From Nostoc cf. commune SO-36 (lineage in GTDB: Bacteria > Cyanobacteriota > Cyanobacteriia > Cyanobacteriales > Nostocaceae): a DNA stretch of 64,000 nt. This document shows positions 29,111 through 38,335 of this stretch, piece after piece (within the stretch, counting starts at the first letter, position 1; every line of letters begins with the position of its first letter). The position numbers and the translations under genes were made by a program. The notes under the pieces were generated by a model. That model made no database searches. It was given only the letters and a program-made list of their open reading frames with translations, and was not told where the DNA came from. The stretch covers positions 6,074,501 to 6,138,500 of the forward strand of contig NZ_AP025732.1 of assembly GCF_023734775.1 (NCBI RefSeq). The letters run 5' to 3'.

Positions 29111-29208
29111 ATTAGGCATCTCCGAAAATGAATGTAGAGACGTTGCAATGCAACGTCTCTACAAGGGTTTCAGGTAACGCATAATTAATTTCTGGAGATG
29201 TCTATTAG
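29111..29208. repeat. MITE-like element with palindromic core
   Basis: Imperfect terminal inverted repeats TTAGGCATCTCCGAAAAT and its partner ATTTCTGGAGATGTCTATTA enclose a 15-bp perfect palindrome TGTAGAGACGTTGCA (29133-29163). About 98 bp and non-coding. Confidence 0.7.
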
Positions 29209-29381
29209 ACAAGATGACTCCATTCATTCCAAGAGCCATCATAATTGCGAACATTGGGATAGCCCAATAAATATTTCAACAAGAAAGGCAGGAGGCTCAG
29301 TTGGAATACTATTTTCGCCCTCTGCCCGTGATCGCTAGGGAGCATGGGTCTGAGTCCCACTAGGTAAACTTATGCTATCTG

Positions 29382-29569
29382 ATACCAATTTTTTATGAAG
29401 ATGCATAGAATTCGATCCCCCCTAGCCCACGCCAGTCGCTCCACTTGGGGAGACCCCAAGACCGCGCTGGCTTAAAAAGGGGGGAACCGGAAAACATCTA
29501 TCAAAGTCCCCCTTTTTAAGGGGGATTTAGGGGGATCAAGATATGTGCAACTTCACATTAAATTGGTAT
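29382..29569. repeat. MITE-like element with ATACCAATT ends
   Basis: About 188 bp, starting ATACCAATTTTTTATGAAGATGCA and ending with the imperfect complement (TGTGCAACTTCACATTAAATTGGTAT). Inner inverted GATCCCCCCTAG / TTAGGGGGATC. No ORF. The same end sequence occurs at 41597. Confidence 0.78.
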
Positions 29570-29592
29570 GAGATAACTTTAACCACACAGTC

Positions 29593-31614
29593 TTAATATA
29601 TTACCCATTTCAATACCTCCGGATTTTTGTTATAGCGGTAGGTTACACCATCTTTAGTAGTCACAGACTTTTGTTGACTAGCCTTGCTTCTAATCGTAGT
29701 AAGAGAATAGTCTGTTAATGTCTGAAGCTCTTTATGAGAAAGTCCTATAATTGTGGCGCTCACTGCTGATTCTAGTTTTATTTTGAGTTCATTTTTTGGG
29801 TAAATGTCTACCGTAATTTGCTCTTTTTGTGATGGTTTAACAGCAATTCCTTTTTGCAATTGATAATCTTGTATAGAAAAACAAGTTGCCAATTAGATTC
29901 TTGTGAAAGTTTCTAACACCCATTGATGATAATTAAATAAGCTTTCTCTATGACCAACACTGATAAAAGTTGTTTTCGTTGATTGCAACTGTTGATATAA
30001 ATTACCTTCGTTATTTAAATCTAAAGCACTCGTTGCTTCATCTAAGATAGTGAAACTAGGATGTGTAATTAATAGCCGCGCAAAAGCGAGGCGTTGTTGT
30101 TCTCCTAAAGACAATATATTTTCCCAAGGAACTTCTGTATCAAAGCCATTTACGCGAGTAAGTAAGTGTTGCAGGTTAACTTGTTGCAAAATGTGTTCAA
30201 GTTCGCGATCGCTCATTTTTCTATCTGTGTGAGGATAGAGCAACTGTTGGCGCAAAGTCCCTAAAATGATATAAGGCCGTTGCGGTAAGAATAATACTTC
30301 TTTTAGAGGGGGGCGCACTAGACAACCAGTTCCCGCATTCCACAAACCAGCGATCGCTCTCAACAAAGAACTTTTACCCCTACCACTAGGGCCAACAATC
30401 AATAACCCTTCGCCTGGCTCAACAGCAAATGACAAATTTTCAACAATCACCTGTTCATAATTTGGCGTTTGTAAAGTGACATTCTCAAAAGCTAAACGTT
30501 CTTTTTCTAGAATTTGAATAGTACTGACGCTATCGGGTTGTTTACTAGCAGCCTGTAGCGCATCTGTAAACTCTGCTAAACGCTTTACATAGCCAGAAAA
30601 TCGTCCAGAATTCCCAAACTCAGATATTAGTTCTCCTAGAGCATTAGAAAACATAAAGCAAGCAAAACTAGCTTGGTTAATTTGTCCATAATCAATTTGA
30701 TCTTGAAGAAATAAAGGTGTAAGAATAAACATCGAGAATACGCTAATGGCAGACTGATATGCTCTGCCAAAAGCGTCTTGCCCCCTCTCTAAATTCAGGC
30801 GGCGTTCAGCAGTTTTTAAAACATTATTAAATCGGCGCTTAATTATATTTAATTCTTCATCTTCCCCCTGGAAAAAAGCGATTGATTCGGCATGATTACG
30901 AACATGAGTTAAGCAATATGTAAAATCTGCTTTAAATGCAATTTCTTCTTGGTTAACTTTATTTATTGCTTGATTCAAATAAACGGCTATTAAATTACCT
31001 ATAATTGTATAAATAACTAAATAAATTGCGATTTGCGAAGAAACTATCCAGAGAATTATCAAAGAACTTCCCATTTCTAAAGATTTTTCTAGTAAAGAAG
31101 ATGAAAATCTCAAACCAATACTAGTAATTGGCTCTATTTCTTGGGATAAGCGTTGATCTGGATTATCTATATCAGATTTAAAATTGATTTTATAATAAGC
31201 TTGATTACTTAAATATTTTTCTAAAACATGAAAATTTAGCCATTTGTACCAATCAAGAATTATTTTTTTTCTGACATATCTCAAAAGAGTTACTAACAAG
31301 ACCATTCCGACAATAATGAAACTGGAAAACCATAAAGTACTATTATATTTATCAAGGTTTCTCTGTTCAATAACGATATCAATTACATAGCGATTCCAGT
31401 AACTATTTGCAGCATTTGCACCGACAATTACAACTATTAATAATACTAAGGAAACGAGCATTCCCCATGAGCGAATCACATCTGAAAATGCTCTTCCTTC
31501 TGCTTTTGTTGGATACCAATAAGGCCCGGCAACTACTTTCACATCCTGCCAAAATTGAATCAAGGTTGAAAAAGGATTTGTTGTATTTTGCTCACGCACA
31601 GATGGAGTTTGCAT
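29593..31614 (-). CDS. mdnE: MdnE-like ABC exporter 1 (stop in C-terminal extension from two indels)
   Basis: A fused permease-ATPase of about 673 residues, close to the paralogue at 44044. Residues 1-340 are an SbmA/ABC_membrane_2-type permease (PYWYPTKAEGRAFSDVIRSW, DIDNPDQRLSQEIEP). The ATPase has Walker A GPSGRGKSS, signature LSLGEQQRLAFAR, Walker B FTILDEATSALD and a switch His in SVGHRES. After WVLE a TAA appears at 29893, but one A fewer there gives LSQESNWQL as in the paralogue, and one more T restores IQDYQ. The last 100 residues carry the LSHKELQTLTDYSL domain. It is the last gene of the microviridin run and probably exports the peptide. Confidence 0.75.
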
Positions 31615-31724
31615 ATTCTAAAAATGTAGCCGTTACTAATTACACTAGGAATTTTGAAATGACCTTTGAGAATTAAGTTAGACTCAAAGGTCATTTTTCC
31701 TTTAGAGAATGTCTGAAAACTTTT

Positions 31725-31885
31725 ATGGTGTTGTATTCGAGATTTCTAAACCCTCTAAATTCCCCTTTTTAAGGAGGACTTTAATTAAATTTCCTCCTTT
31801 TGTAAGGGGAGCCAGCTATGCTGTCAGCCTTAAAGCAGGGTAGAAACTGGCGTGAACTAGGGGGAATCAAATCGAATGCACTAAG
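31725..31885. repeat. MITE-like element between exporter and small membrane protein
   Basis: Imperfect inverted ends: GTGTTGTATTCGAGATTTCTAA on the left, AATCAAATCGAATGCACTAAG on the right. Inner CCCCTTTTTAAGGAGG and TCCTCCTTTTGTAAGGGGA can pair. No ORF. Confidence 0.55.
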
Positions 31886-32284
31886 TTAATGGTTCTTCAT
31901 CAACAATTTCGACTGTTCTCGGAAAAGGGCCTGGTCAGGCTCAGTAACAACTACTGGGCTAATATGATGTTTCAGTTTGAGTTTTAACTCATCTGAAATG
32001 GGCAATTCTTGAATTTCTTTGAGAAGAAATCTGACAGATTCAGTTTTGCTACGTTCTGTATAGACGAGCTTGAGAATGTTTTCAATTCCAAATCCCGCTA
32101 TATATTCCCCTAGAACGGCTACCAGCCCAAGTAAGCCTAAACCTCCTAAGAGGCCCAAAGGCCCGCCCAGCGTTGAAAGCATAGCGACAACGGCGGCTAC
32201 ATTACCCCCTGATGCACCTGTTGCTATCACGAAAAGTATGCCAGGAAGACCTAAACCAGAAATTTTTTTGACGAGTTCATCCAT
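31886..32284 (-). CDS. small Gly/Leu-rich membrane protein in the microviridin region
   Basis: A 132-residue protein. Residues about 10-65 are strongly hydrophobic and glycine-rich (GLGLPGILFVIATGASGGNVAAVVAML, GGPLGLLGGLGLLGLVAVLGEYIAGFG), enough for two membrane helices. A charged C-terminal tail follows (KETESV-type region, KLKLKHHISPVVVTEPD). There is no signal peptide cleavage motif. It lies between the LamG-patatin gene and the exporter, on the same strand. Glycine-rich membrane helices occur in pore-forming or immunity-type proteins, but I see no family signature and assign no function. Confidence 0.6.
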   Translation of the reverse strand: MDELVKKISGLGLPGILFVIATGASGGNVAAVVAMLSTLGGPLGLLGGLGLLGLVAVLGEYIAGFGIENILKLVYTERSKTESVRFLLKEIQELPISDELKLKLKHHISPVVVTEPDQALFREQSKLLMKNH

Positions 32285-32363
32285 TGTACTTACCTACAAT
32301 CCTTATAAAGTGAAAACATGACTAAGAGAGTCATTACTAATTTCTTTTGTGAAGAAATTAAAA

Positions 32364-32405
32364 ATCTTACATCTTGCACCAGCTAACTGGTGCAAGATGT
32401 AAGAT
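32364..32405 (-). terminator. very strong hairpin terminator after the LamG-patatin gene
   Basis: A 19-bp perfect stem (arms ATCTTACATCTTGCACCAG and complement) with a 4-base loop CTAA. It lies 9 bases past the patatin stop on the minus strand and is followed there by TTTTAATTT. It should separate mdnA-C/patatin transcription from the genes downstream. Confidence 0.88.
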
Positions 32406-32413
32406 AATCTGAT

Positions 32414-34522
32414 TTAGCCCAACAAAAGACTACAAAGTTCATCAATTTGCTGACTTTTGTTAGATATTAGTCGATGGGCTATAGCTTGTAGTTGACGAGT
32501 ATTCTGGAGTTTAGTATTATCTATTTCTTCTAGTTCACTATCTAACAATGTTTGAAAGCGATAATAAAAACTTTGAGCTTCTTTATCAGTAGGTTCAAAC
32601 AACTGTTCTAATTCTCCAGCTACCACTTCACTACTACCGTCAAACATAATATTTAAAAGCGGTCTTCCCCATTGCAAGAGTCCCCAATTTTTCACTTCTT
32701 TATAAGGGTAAACACTGGTCAGCGAACCTGTACCTAAAGAAACTACTAAAATATCTTCTGTCTCAAGGACTTTTTGTGCTTTTCGTTTACTACTAATTTG
32801 TGCTTCTAAAATAGCTAAATGGGATGGATTATTAGCAAATACTCCACCATCAATCAAAGTATAGGCGATGCCGCTATTGTGGGGGTTTACAAGCCGATGA
32901 GGAGCAAAATAAGTCGGAGTGGCACTAGTTGCTAATGCTGCATCTAGGAGCGAAAAACCGCCACATAACTTCTGAAAATTCTTAGATTCTGTTTGCTGTT
33001 TTTCTAGTTGGTTTGTAAAAAATATCGGAATTCGCTGCTCGATATCATAACTCGTTACAAAAACTTCTTTGAGATTATTTTCTATAAGGGCGTTACCAAA
33101 ATATTGCCTGAAAATTTCTTCTTTGCTTTCGGAAGGATATTTTGGCTGGAGAAATATATCCTCTAATGGGCCAAGTAGTCTTTCAAACAACGGCTCATAA
33201 AATATTTCTACCCCATACTCAAGAAATAGCTGTAGGAGATCCTCAGCAGTGTATTCAGCTACTGGCAAGTTATCAGATCCATCGGAACTTAATCGGGGTT
33301 TAGTTAGTCCAAGTGCCAAAATTCCGCCACTGGAAGTGCCAGTAATTAAATCAAACAAACTGAATATAGGCTTTTGTGTCCGTCTTTCAATTTCTGCTAG
33401 GAGTAATGCCGGAATAATGCCCCGAATACCGCCTCCATCAATGGAAAGTATTTTATATTTGGGACGGGCTTTTGTATTCATAGGTTCTGGCAATTCCTCC
33501 TGAATTAATACTTGTGCTTGTTGGATATTGAGGGGATCTTCAGTTTGATCTGTTTTGGTTTCCTCCTCGTATGGTTCGAGAGCGATCGCAGTTGGAATAA
33601 TCTCGGATTCTTCGCTGTTTGTTTCTGTCTGTTGAATTTCCTTTGGTTGATCTTCGTCGCTTACTAACGATACCGTTGTTGCTAATAAACTTGTGGTTAG
33701 TGGTGAGATATTTTCTTCAGGAATAACTGCTGTCTCAATTTGGATCTCTTCTTGAATATCTTCTTGATTGGATGGTTCTACTGCAAATGGAACTGGATTT
33801 GATGATTGCGTTGCGAATGGAATTTCTGCTAAAGTCCAAATAGGATTACCACGAAAGTTTCCTTGATAGGACTTTCCAGTTTGGTTTTTTCCAGTTTGGT
33901 TTTTGACAGTTGTCCCTTGCCCATCGTCTAATCTCCAGTAGGCCACTAATCCTTCTTCATCTCCGACTATTTGCCCACAACGATGATTCTGAATTTGTGC
34001 TTGAGTACAGGGAGAATTCCAAACGCTAATATTTGCTAATTGTCCTTTGAAATAGACCTGTTTATGTAACGTTGCTCCCAGAGTGATAGAACTTGTAGCT
34101 TTGTTTAAAGATGAACCTCTAAGAGAATCGTTATATTCATGCTCGTCAAGATACACAGCTAGTTGACCACTATTAAAAACAATAGCAAAAAAGTGCCATT
34201 CTCCTATAGTTAACTCTCCTTGCCCAAAGGTTTTGATATTTTTGCTAACAGTTTCATCAATGTAGACATCTAGGCTTCCTGTTTCACTGATGCCGAATTC
34301 AAAATTATCGCTGAATCTCTCTGAAGAACGGGCAAAAAATACATTGCGTGTCCCGTAACTAGTGGCTTTATTTGTTAGTTCGTATGGATTTACCCATCCT
34401 GAAACCGTAAAAGCTGAACTCCCTTGAGCGAAAACGCCGCCAATATCGTTTCTGCCAAAATCTATATAATCATCTACCCCATCAAATGTTAAAACTGTTT
34501 GTGTATTTACTAGATTTATCAC
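32414..34522 (-). CDS. LamG-domain and patatin-like phospholipase fusion
   Basis: A 702-residue protein. Residues about 8-200 form a LamG/concanavalin-like lectin fold (LTFDGVDDYIDFG, FTVSGWVNPYE, GEWHFFAIVFNSGQLAVYLD, FKGQLANISVWN). Residues about 230-350 are an acidic, Glu/Thr-rich linker. Residues about 355-600 form a patatin lipase: ILSIDGGGIRGIIPALLL (oxyanion loop), ITGTSSGGILAL (nucleophile Ser in GTSSG) and LIDGGVFANNP (catalytic Asp in DGG). All catalytic parts are present, so lipid acyl hydrolase activity is likely. It is encoded just after mdnC in the same direction. It may be a cluster passenger or a defence-type effector. No signal peptide is seen. Confidence 0.8.
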   Translation of the reverse strand: MINLVNTQTVLTFDGVDDYIDFGRNDIGGVFAQGSSAFTVSGWVNPYELTNKATSYGTRNVFFARSSERFSDNFEFGISETGSLDVYIDETVSKNIKTFGQGELTIGEWHFFAIVFNSGQLAVYLDEHEYNDSLRGSSLNKATSSITLGATLHKQVYFKGQLANISVWNSPCTQAQIQNHRCGQIVGDEEGLVAYWRLDDGQGTTVKNQTGKNQTGKSYQGNFRGNPIWTLAEIPFATQSSNPVPFAVEPSNQEDIQEEIQIETAVIPEENISPLTTSLLATTVSLVSDEDQPKEIQQTETNSEESEIIPTAIALEPYEEETKTDQTEDPLNIQQAQVLIQEELPEPMNTKARPKYKILSIDGGGIRGIIPALLLAEIERRTQKPIFSLFDLITGTSSGGILALGLTKPRLSSDGSDNLPVAEYTAEDLLQLFLEYGVEIFYEPLFERLLGPLEDIFLQPKYPSESKEEIFRQYFGNALIENNLKEVFVTSYDIEQRIPIFFTNQLEKQQTESKNFQKLCGGFSLLDAALATSATPTYFAPHRLVNPHNSGIAYTLIDGGVFANNPSHLAILEAQISSKRKAQKVLETEDILVVSLGTGSLTSVYPYKEVKNWGLLQWGRPLLNIMFDGSSEVVAGELEQLFEPTDKEAQSFYYRFQTLLDSELEEIDNTKLQNTRQLQAIAHRLISNKSQQIDELCSLLLG

Positions 34523-34653
34523 AAGAATTTAATCTCCAAATATCAATAATTCGTACTTTTAAATAAGGAATTTAATATTAATAAACTTAATAGTGAAATC
34601 TCACTAATACCTTTCAAAATAGAAGATAAGAAAAATACACAAGGCTCAATACT

Positions 34654-35628
34654 CTAATTTTTATTAGTCAGTAACACTTCTGCGATCGCCTGCGAAATGG
34701 GGTAGTGTGGTGAATATATCTCCAACCAAAAAAATTCCCCGACTGGGTTTACTTCGAGGAATACGTGCTGACCATCGGGAGTGACAATAATATCAATTGC
34801 CCCATAGTTTAAGCCAAAATAAGCCATTAGTTTGAGCAGTTTTTTCTCGATATCTTCTGGCAAGTCGTAGGGTTGCCAATTTTTAACTAAGGCTCTCCCC
34901 TCTTTGCGCCAGTCGTAAGTAGATCCTTCTAAGCTTTGGGAATCTACTGAGGCAGTAAATACGCGGTGTCCGACAATAGTTGTCCGCAACTCCAGCGCCT
35001 TGGGCACATTTTCTTGAAAGGTCATCGGACAAAAACGCAGTCCTTCCATATTCTCCAGATCATCATTTGTAACTGGAGTGGTAAATACAACGTTTTCTCG
35101 CCCCTGATCATCATAGATAGCAAAGGAAGAAAGCATCTTGGTAACTATACCTTGGCTACACTCTTGAGCAAATTGCTTGACTGCTTCTGGATTGTTTGAA
35201 GTTAGAGTACGTGGAGTTACAAGACCAACTTCGCGTGCAACTTGCAATTGTAGTTGCTTATTATTAGCCCGATCTACATTGGACATTTTATCAAAGTGAA
35301 ATCCCTGAAGGCTAGCAATCATACCCCTGACTGTGGCGCGACATTCATTAATTGACGCATCTCTGTATTGCTTGTCCATTGAGTCGGGGATTTTTTGTCC
35401 GTAGCGCATCCGCCGATACCAAACTGAGGAGACTTCACTCAAATCTAGTTTTTCGCCATCAGTAATAATTACCCGTTCAGTATCACCAGAGTAAATATCT
35501 AGCTTGACTTCAGTGGGATATCTGTCTGTGTCAAACCGAAATGCTTTTTCTCCTCTGGCCTCAATTTCTTTGATGACTAGAGGAATGCTTTCGTTGTCTT
35601 TACTAAACGTGACTATTAATACGGTCAT
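34654..35628 (-). CDS. mdnC: microviridin ATP-grasp ligase MdnC (ester-forming)
   Basis: A 324-residue ATP-grasp ligase. The start MTVLIVTFSKDNESIPLVIKEIEARG matches the MdnC/MvdD N-terminus. Also visible are AFRFDTDRYPTEV, SSVWYRRMRYG, RGMIASLQGFHFD (peptide-binding region), TSNNPEAVKQFA, VTKMLSSFAIYD, FCPMTFQENVPKALELR, DWRKEGRAL, and the ATP/Mg end GLNYGAIDIIVTPDG..FLEVNPVGEFFWLE. MdnC joins Thr and Ser side chains of the precursor to Asp and Glu as esters. I use the Met before TVLIVTF (35628); the frame is open 21 codons further up, but that stretch is intergenic. It lies 78 bases after mdnB. Intact, unlike mdnB. Confidence 0.93.
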   Translation of the reverse strand: MTVLIVTFSKDNESIPLVIKEIEARGEKAFRFDTDRYPTEVKLDIYSGDTERVIITDGEKLDLSEVSSVWYRRMRYGQKIPDSMDKQYRDASINECRATVRGMIASLQGFHFDKMSNVDRANNKQLQLQVAREVGLVTPRTLTSNNPEAVKQFAQECSQGIVTKMLSSFAIYDDQGRENVVFTTPVTNDDLENMEGLRFCPMTFQENVPKALELRTTIVGHRVFTASVDSQSLEGSTYDWRKEGRALVKNWQPYDLPEDIEKKLLKLMAYFGLNYGAIDIIVTPDGQHVFLEVNPVGEFFWLEIYSPHYPISQAIAEVLLTNKN

Positions 35629-35706
35629 AAAAAGTATGAAGTGTGAAGTATGTAGACACCTTTTGGGTGGCTTGCCACAGGCTAATATCAAATATTAAAT
35701 TTTTGA

Positions 35707-36698
35707 TTATTCATTCTTTCTTTGAAGTAGAGCATCTGCGATCGCACTTGCGATAGGTAAGTCTAAATTCTTTTCTAGCATTCCCCACTCCCCCAGAGGG
35801 TTGATTTCCAAAAAGACGTATTCGCCTGATGGTGTGACGATGAAATCTAACGCTCCAAACAACAGCCCAAATTTCCCCATAAAGGCTTTAAGACAACGAA
35901 TTATTTCATCAGTAAGCTGGTGATGTTGCCATGCGCCCAACCTCAACACCAGGTTTACGCCAATCAATGGCTGCTGCATACATATCTGCATTTAGTGCCC
36001 CCACAAATACATTACCATTCACATACACCACCCGTAATTCCTGTTGCTTTGGAATTTGCTCTTGAAAAACCATTGGGCAATAGCGCAGTGATTCGGCATC
36101 TTCTAAGTCTTCTTCCTTGACGGTGCTGGTGTACAGAAAAAACGAGGAGTTTGCTTCCATACTGCGGGAAAGAGCAGTTAAGAGCTTGCTCACCATTTTG
36201 CCGTTAACTTGCCCGAAAAACTCTCGTGCTGCTTGGGCTTTGTTGGTGACAAGAGTTTTGGGAATAACAAAACCTACTTCAGATGCAATCCGTAGTTGAC
36301 GCAGCTTGTTAGTTGCATAATCTATCCGCTCTAAATTATCTACCCACATAGCTTCTTTGAGACTGTCCCAAAAACCATCTAAAGTTGCTTCTGATTCTCT
36401 AATGCAAGCTTCTCGGAACTTTGGCGCTAATTCTTGACTCAGTTGTGGTTCCCAAATACGACGCATCCATACAGCCTGCACCTGCTCTGTGCTGATAGAG
36501 CGGTTGTTATATTCTATAGTGTGGTAGCTTTTAGACTTATCAAAATGTGTTGTTAATTGCACTTCTAGAGGAAACTTATCAGTATCTAGACGAAATGGTT
36601 GCACCCCTTTTTTTTGATAAGGCTTCTGCCACTCTATCTATTGTGAAGAAATCACCACTGTGGGTAATTAATAAAATAACATCACGAGACAGGTGCAT
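35707..36698 (-). CDS. mdnB: microviridin ATP-grasp ligase MdnB (amide-forming), two single-base shifts
   Basis: About 330 residues once joined. The N-terminus starts at ATG 36698 (ILLITHSGDFFTIDRVAEALSKK). A run of eight A (seven needed) at about 36608-36615 shifts the frame, after which GVQPFRLDTDKFPLEVQ follows. The core shows AVWMRRIWEPQL, FWDSLKEAMWVDN, KMVSKLLTALS and CPMVFQEQIPKQQELR. After AIDWRKPGVEV an extra G in GGG at about 35934 shifts again, and the protein goes on as GAWQHHQLTDEIIRC..GLLFGALDFIVTPSG..FLEINPLGEWGMLE. MdnB forms the Lys-Glu/Asp lactam after MdnC has acted. Both breaks are homopolymer overcalls with no other damage. Confidence 0.88.
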
Positions 36699-36965
36699 AA
36701 GATATAGTTTTTTGAAAATTTTAGGAGGTAGCTATTAAGCAATAGCAAACAAGTTGCTTTCGATACCCAAAAAATTTTGAAGAATTTAGGGGACTAGAAA
36801 AAGCAATCACCTCCATGTTTGGAAAAGGTAATATGAAAGCGATCGCGTTTCTATGAGTAGTTTTCAGTTACTTGGTAATTCCTACTCTATTAAATTATGA
36901 TTCAGTCAATTAAAAGGTTTCTTTCCGATCAAAAAGTAACTTTCAGATATAAAAGAATAAACAAA

Positions 36966-37100
36966 TTATTTATCTTCCAAATCTGAAGGATACTTGTAAG
37001 TCCAAGGAACCTCTGTTCCTTCAGTAGATTGCTCTTCCAAGAAACGCGCAAAGAATGGTACGACTACGACATCCACTGTTTTGACTGTGTTTGCAGGCAT
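36966..37100 (-). CDS. mdnA: microviridin precursor peptide MdnA
   Basis: A 44-residue precursor. The leader (MPANTVKTVDVVVVPFFARFLEEQ) contains the PFFARFLE helix recognised by the ATP-grasp ligases. The core region ends VPWTYKYPSDLEDK, fitting the TxKYPSDxE(D/E) microviridin pattern: Thr and Ser for the two esters, Lys for the lactam, and Asp, Glu and Asp as acid partners. Tyr lies between Thr and Lys, the position that sets protease specificity. There is one core only. The frame is open for 22 more codons upstream, but the Met at 37100 has AAGGGAAATTCT before it and fits the family. mdnB lies 267 bases downstream and repeats upstream may regulate it. Confidence 0.92.
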   Translation of the reverse strand: MPANTVKTVDVVVVPFFARFLEEQSTEGTEVPWTYKYPSDLEDK

Positions 37101-37171
37101 AGAATTTCCCTTAAAGTAAATTGGGTTTTCAACTACAGATATATCAGTAATAAAATATATTTTCAAGGTCA

Positions 37172-37186
37172 GTTAAGACACTTAAC
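37172..37186. promoter_or_regulatory. palindrome upstream of mdnA, possible operator
   Basis: GTTAAG-ACA-CTTAAC, a perfect 6-bp palindrome with a 3-base spacer, 72-86 bases upstream of the mdnA start. Dyad symmetry suggests a dimeric regulator site. No known regulator is matched. Confidence 0.4.
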
Positions 37187-37206
37187 AAGTAATTCTGTTC
37201 AGGTAT

Positions 37207-37238
37207 TTAAGAAACTTAAGAAACTTAAGAAACTTAAG
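37207..37238. repeat. 9-bp tandem repeats upstream of mdnA
   Basis: TTAAGAAAC three times in perfect tandem plus a partial fourth (TTAAG). The TTAAG core is shared with the palindrome at 37172, suggesting a cluster of binding sites in the mdnA promoter region. Confidence 0.6.
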
Positions 37239-37338
37239 CATACAGATAAGAAAAATTTATTCAAAAATTATAAGTGTTGAGTAATCAATATCAAACTATA
37301 GCAATTTTATTTGATTATTGAAGAAGTAGGGCATTCGT

Positions 37339-38064
37339 CTACTCAAATTTATAACTGATCTTGAGATTTCCTTTTTGACGTTTTACTTTAGTAACTATTA
37401 CATTTTTTAATTCATTAAGTGATTTTAAATGAGTACCTCCACACGGAGTTGGATGAAAATTGTCAATTGTCACTACTCTCAAAGGTTTTCCTGGAGGTAA
37501 ATTATTGGGTATGTTAGACCAACGCACTGCTAATTTTTCTGGTGTAATCAGTGAAACTTCTACACTAGCAGCTTCATTTAAAGCTTGACTAATTTTTGTA
37601 TTAACTTCAGCAATAAATATCTCTGTATTTTCAAACGAAGGGCTTCCTTGAAACTCTACATAAGAACCATCTGGAAAATGATACCCTTTAACTGCGATTA
37701 GATTTTTATCTAGAGATTCGATTATGGTGTACATAAGATGTCCAGCTGTATGAGCCTTAGCATTTTGCATACGATGGGCTTCATCAACATATAAACTTAC
37801 CTCTTCGCCTTTTTCTAAAGGTACAGATGAAAAATCTCCATAATGACGAACATCTCCATCTACAAAGCTTACGAAACTGATTGGAAGCTGAACTCCTTTT
37901 GCTTCTATAGTGCCTATATCTGAGGGCTGACCACCACCCTGCGGATAAAAGACAGTGCTATCGAGTACACAATAAGAACCCCGTTCATCATCGGCAACAT
38001 ACTCAATGTGAGCATTATCAGTGAATTTATATGTGTCTTCAAGATAAGCAAGTACTGTAGACAT
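37339..38064 (-). CDS. AlaX-type alanyl-tRNA editing-like protein
   Basis: A 241-residue protein like AlaX-M, the free-standing editing domain of alanyl-tRNA synthetase. Motifs: YPQGGGQPSDIG at about residues 40-51, AHTAGHLMYTI (HxxxH zinc ligands) at about 104-114, and PCGGTHLKSL (CxxxH ligands) at about 212-221. Such proteins hydrolyse Ser-tRNA(Ala) or related misacylated tRNA. The gene sits between the microviridin genes and the methylproline genes on the same strand. In a biosynthetic cluster it may clear tRNA mischarged with a pathway amino acid, but that is inference. Length is normal and all four metal ligands are present. Confidence 0.82.
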   Translation of the reverse strand: MSTVLAYLEDTYKFTDNAHIEYVADDERGSYCVLDSTVFYPQGGGQPSDIGTIEAKGVQLPISFVSFVDGDVRHYGDFSSVPLEKGEEVSLYVDEAHRMQNAKAHTAGHLMYTIIESLDKNLIAVKGYHFPDGSYVEFQGSPSFENTEIFIAEVNTKISQALNEAASVEVSLITPEKLAVRWSNIPNNLPPGKPLRVVTIDNFHPTPCGGTHLKSLNELKNVIVTKVKRQKGNLKISYKFE

Positions 38065-38335
38065 AGATAAATCTCTCTAGTTAACTTTTGACTTTGAGAA
38101 CGATTATTTAACAAAGTTGATGACAGTCCAGATTTTATTTTCAAAATCAAATCGGAGTCCTATAAATTAATTCATTTTAGCATTTAGGTATTTCGAGCGC
38201 AAGCTTTCTTACCTGCGCTACATCAAACAATATAGAACAATCAAAATACGCTTCGGTTATTACCATTAAAAGGCATTCATTCTTAAAAGCAGCAATAGCT
38301 ACCTTTACACCTTTTTACAGGTTTATAAATTGCCT

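Larger units (their letters stand above)
28939..29592. other. intergenic region holding two MITE-like elements
   Basis: No gene. It contains the promoter side of the site-2 protease gene and two terminal-inverted-repeat elements described separately (29111-29208 and 29382-29569). It marks the boundary between the conserved left half and the secondary-metabolite region. Confidence 0.6.

Noticed and set aside
36547..36738. 63-codon plus-strand ORF antisense to the mdnB start
   Set aside because: Covers the coding start of mdnB on the other strand and has no features of its own.
37207..37238. Pho box upstream of mdnA
   Set aside because: Cyanobacterial Pho boxes are 8-base CTTAACCT-like units every 11 bases; here the period is 9 and the sequence differs.
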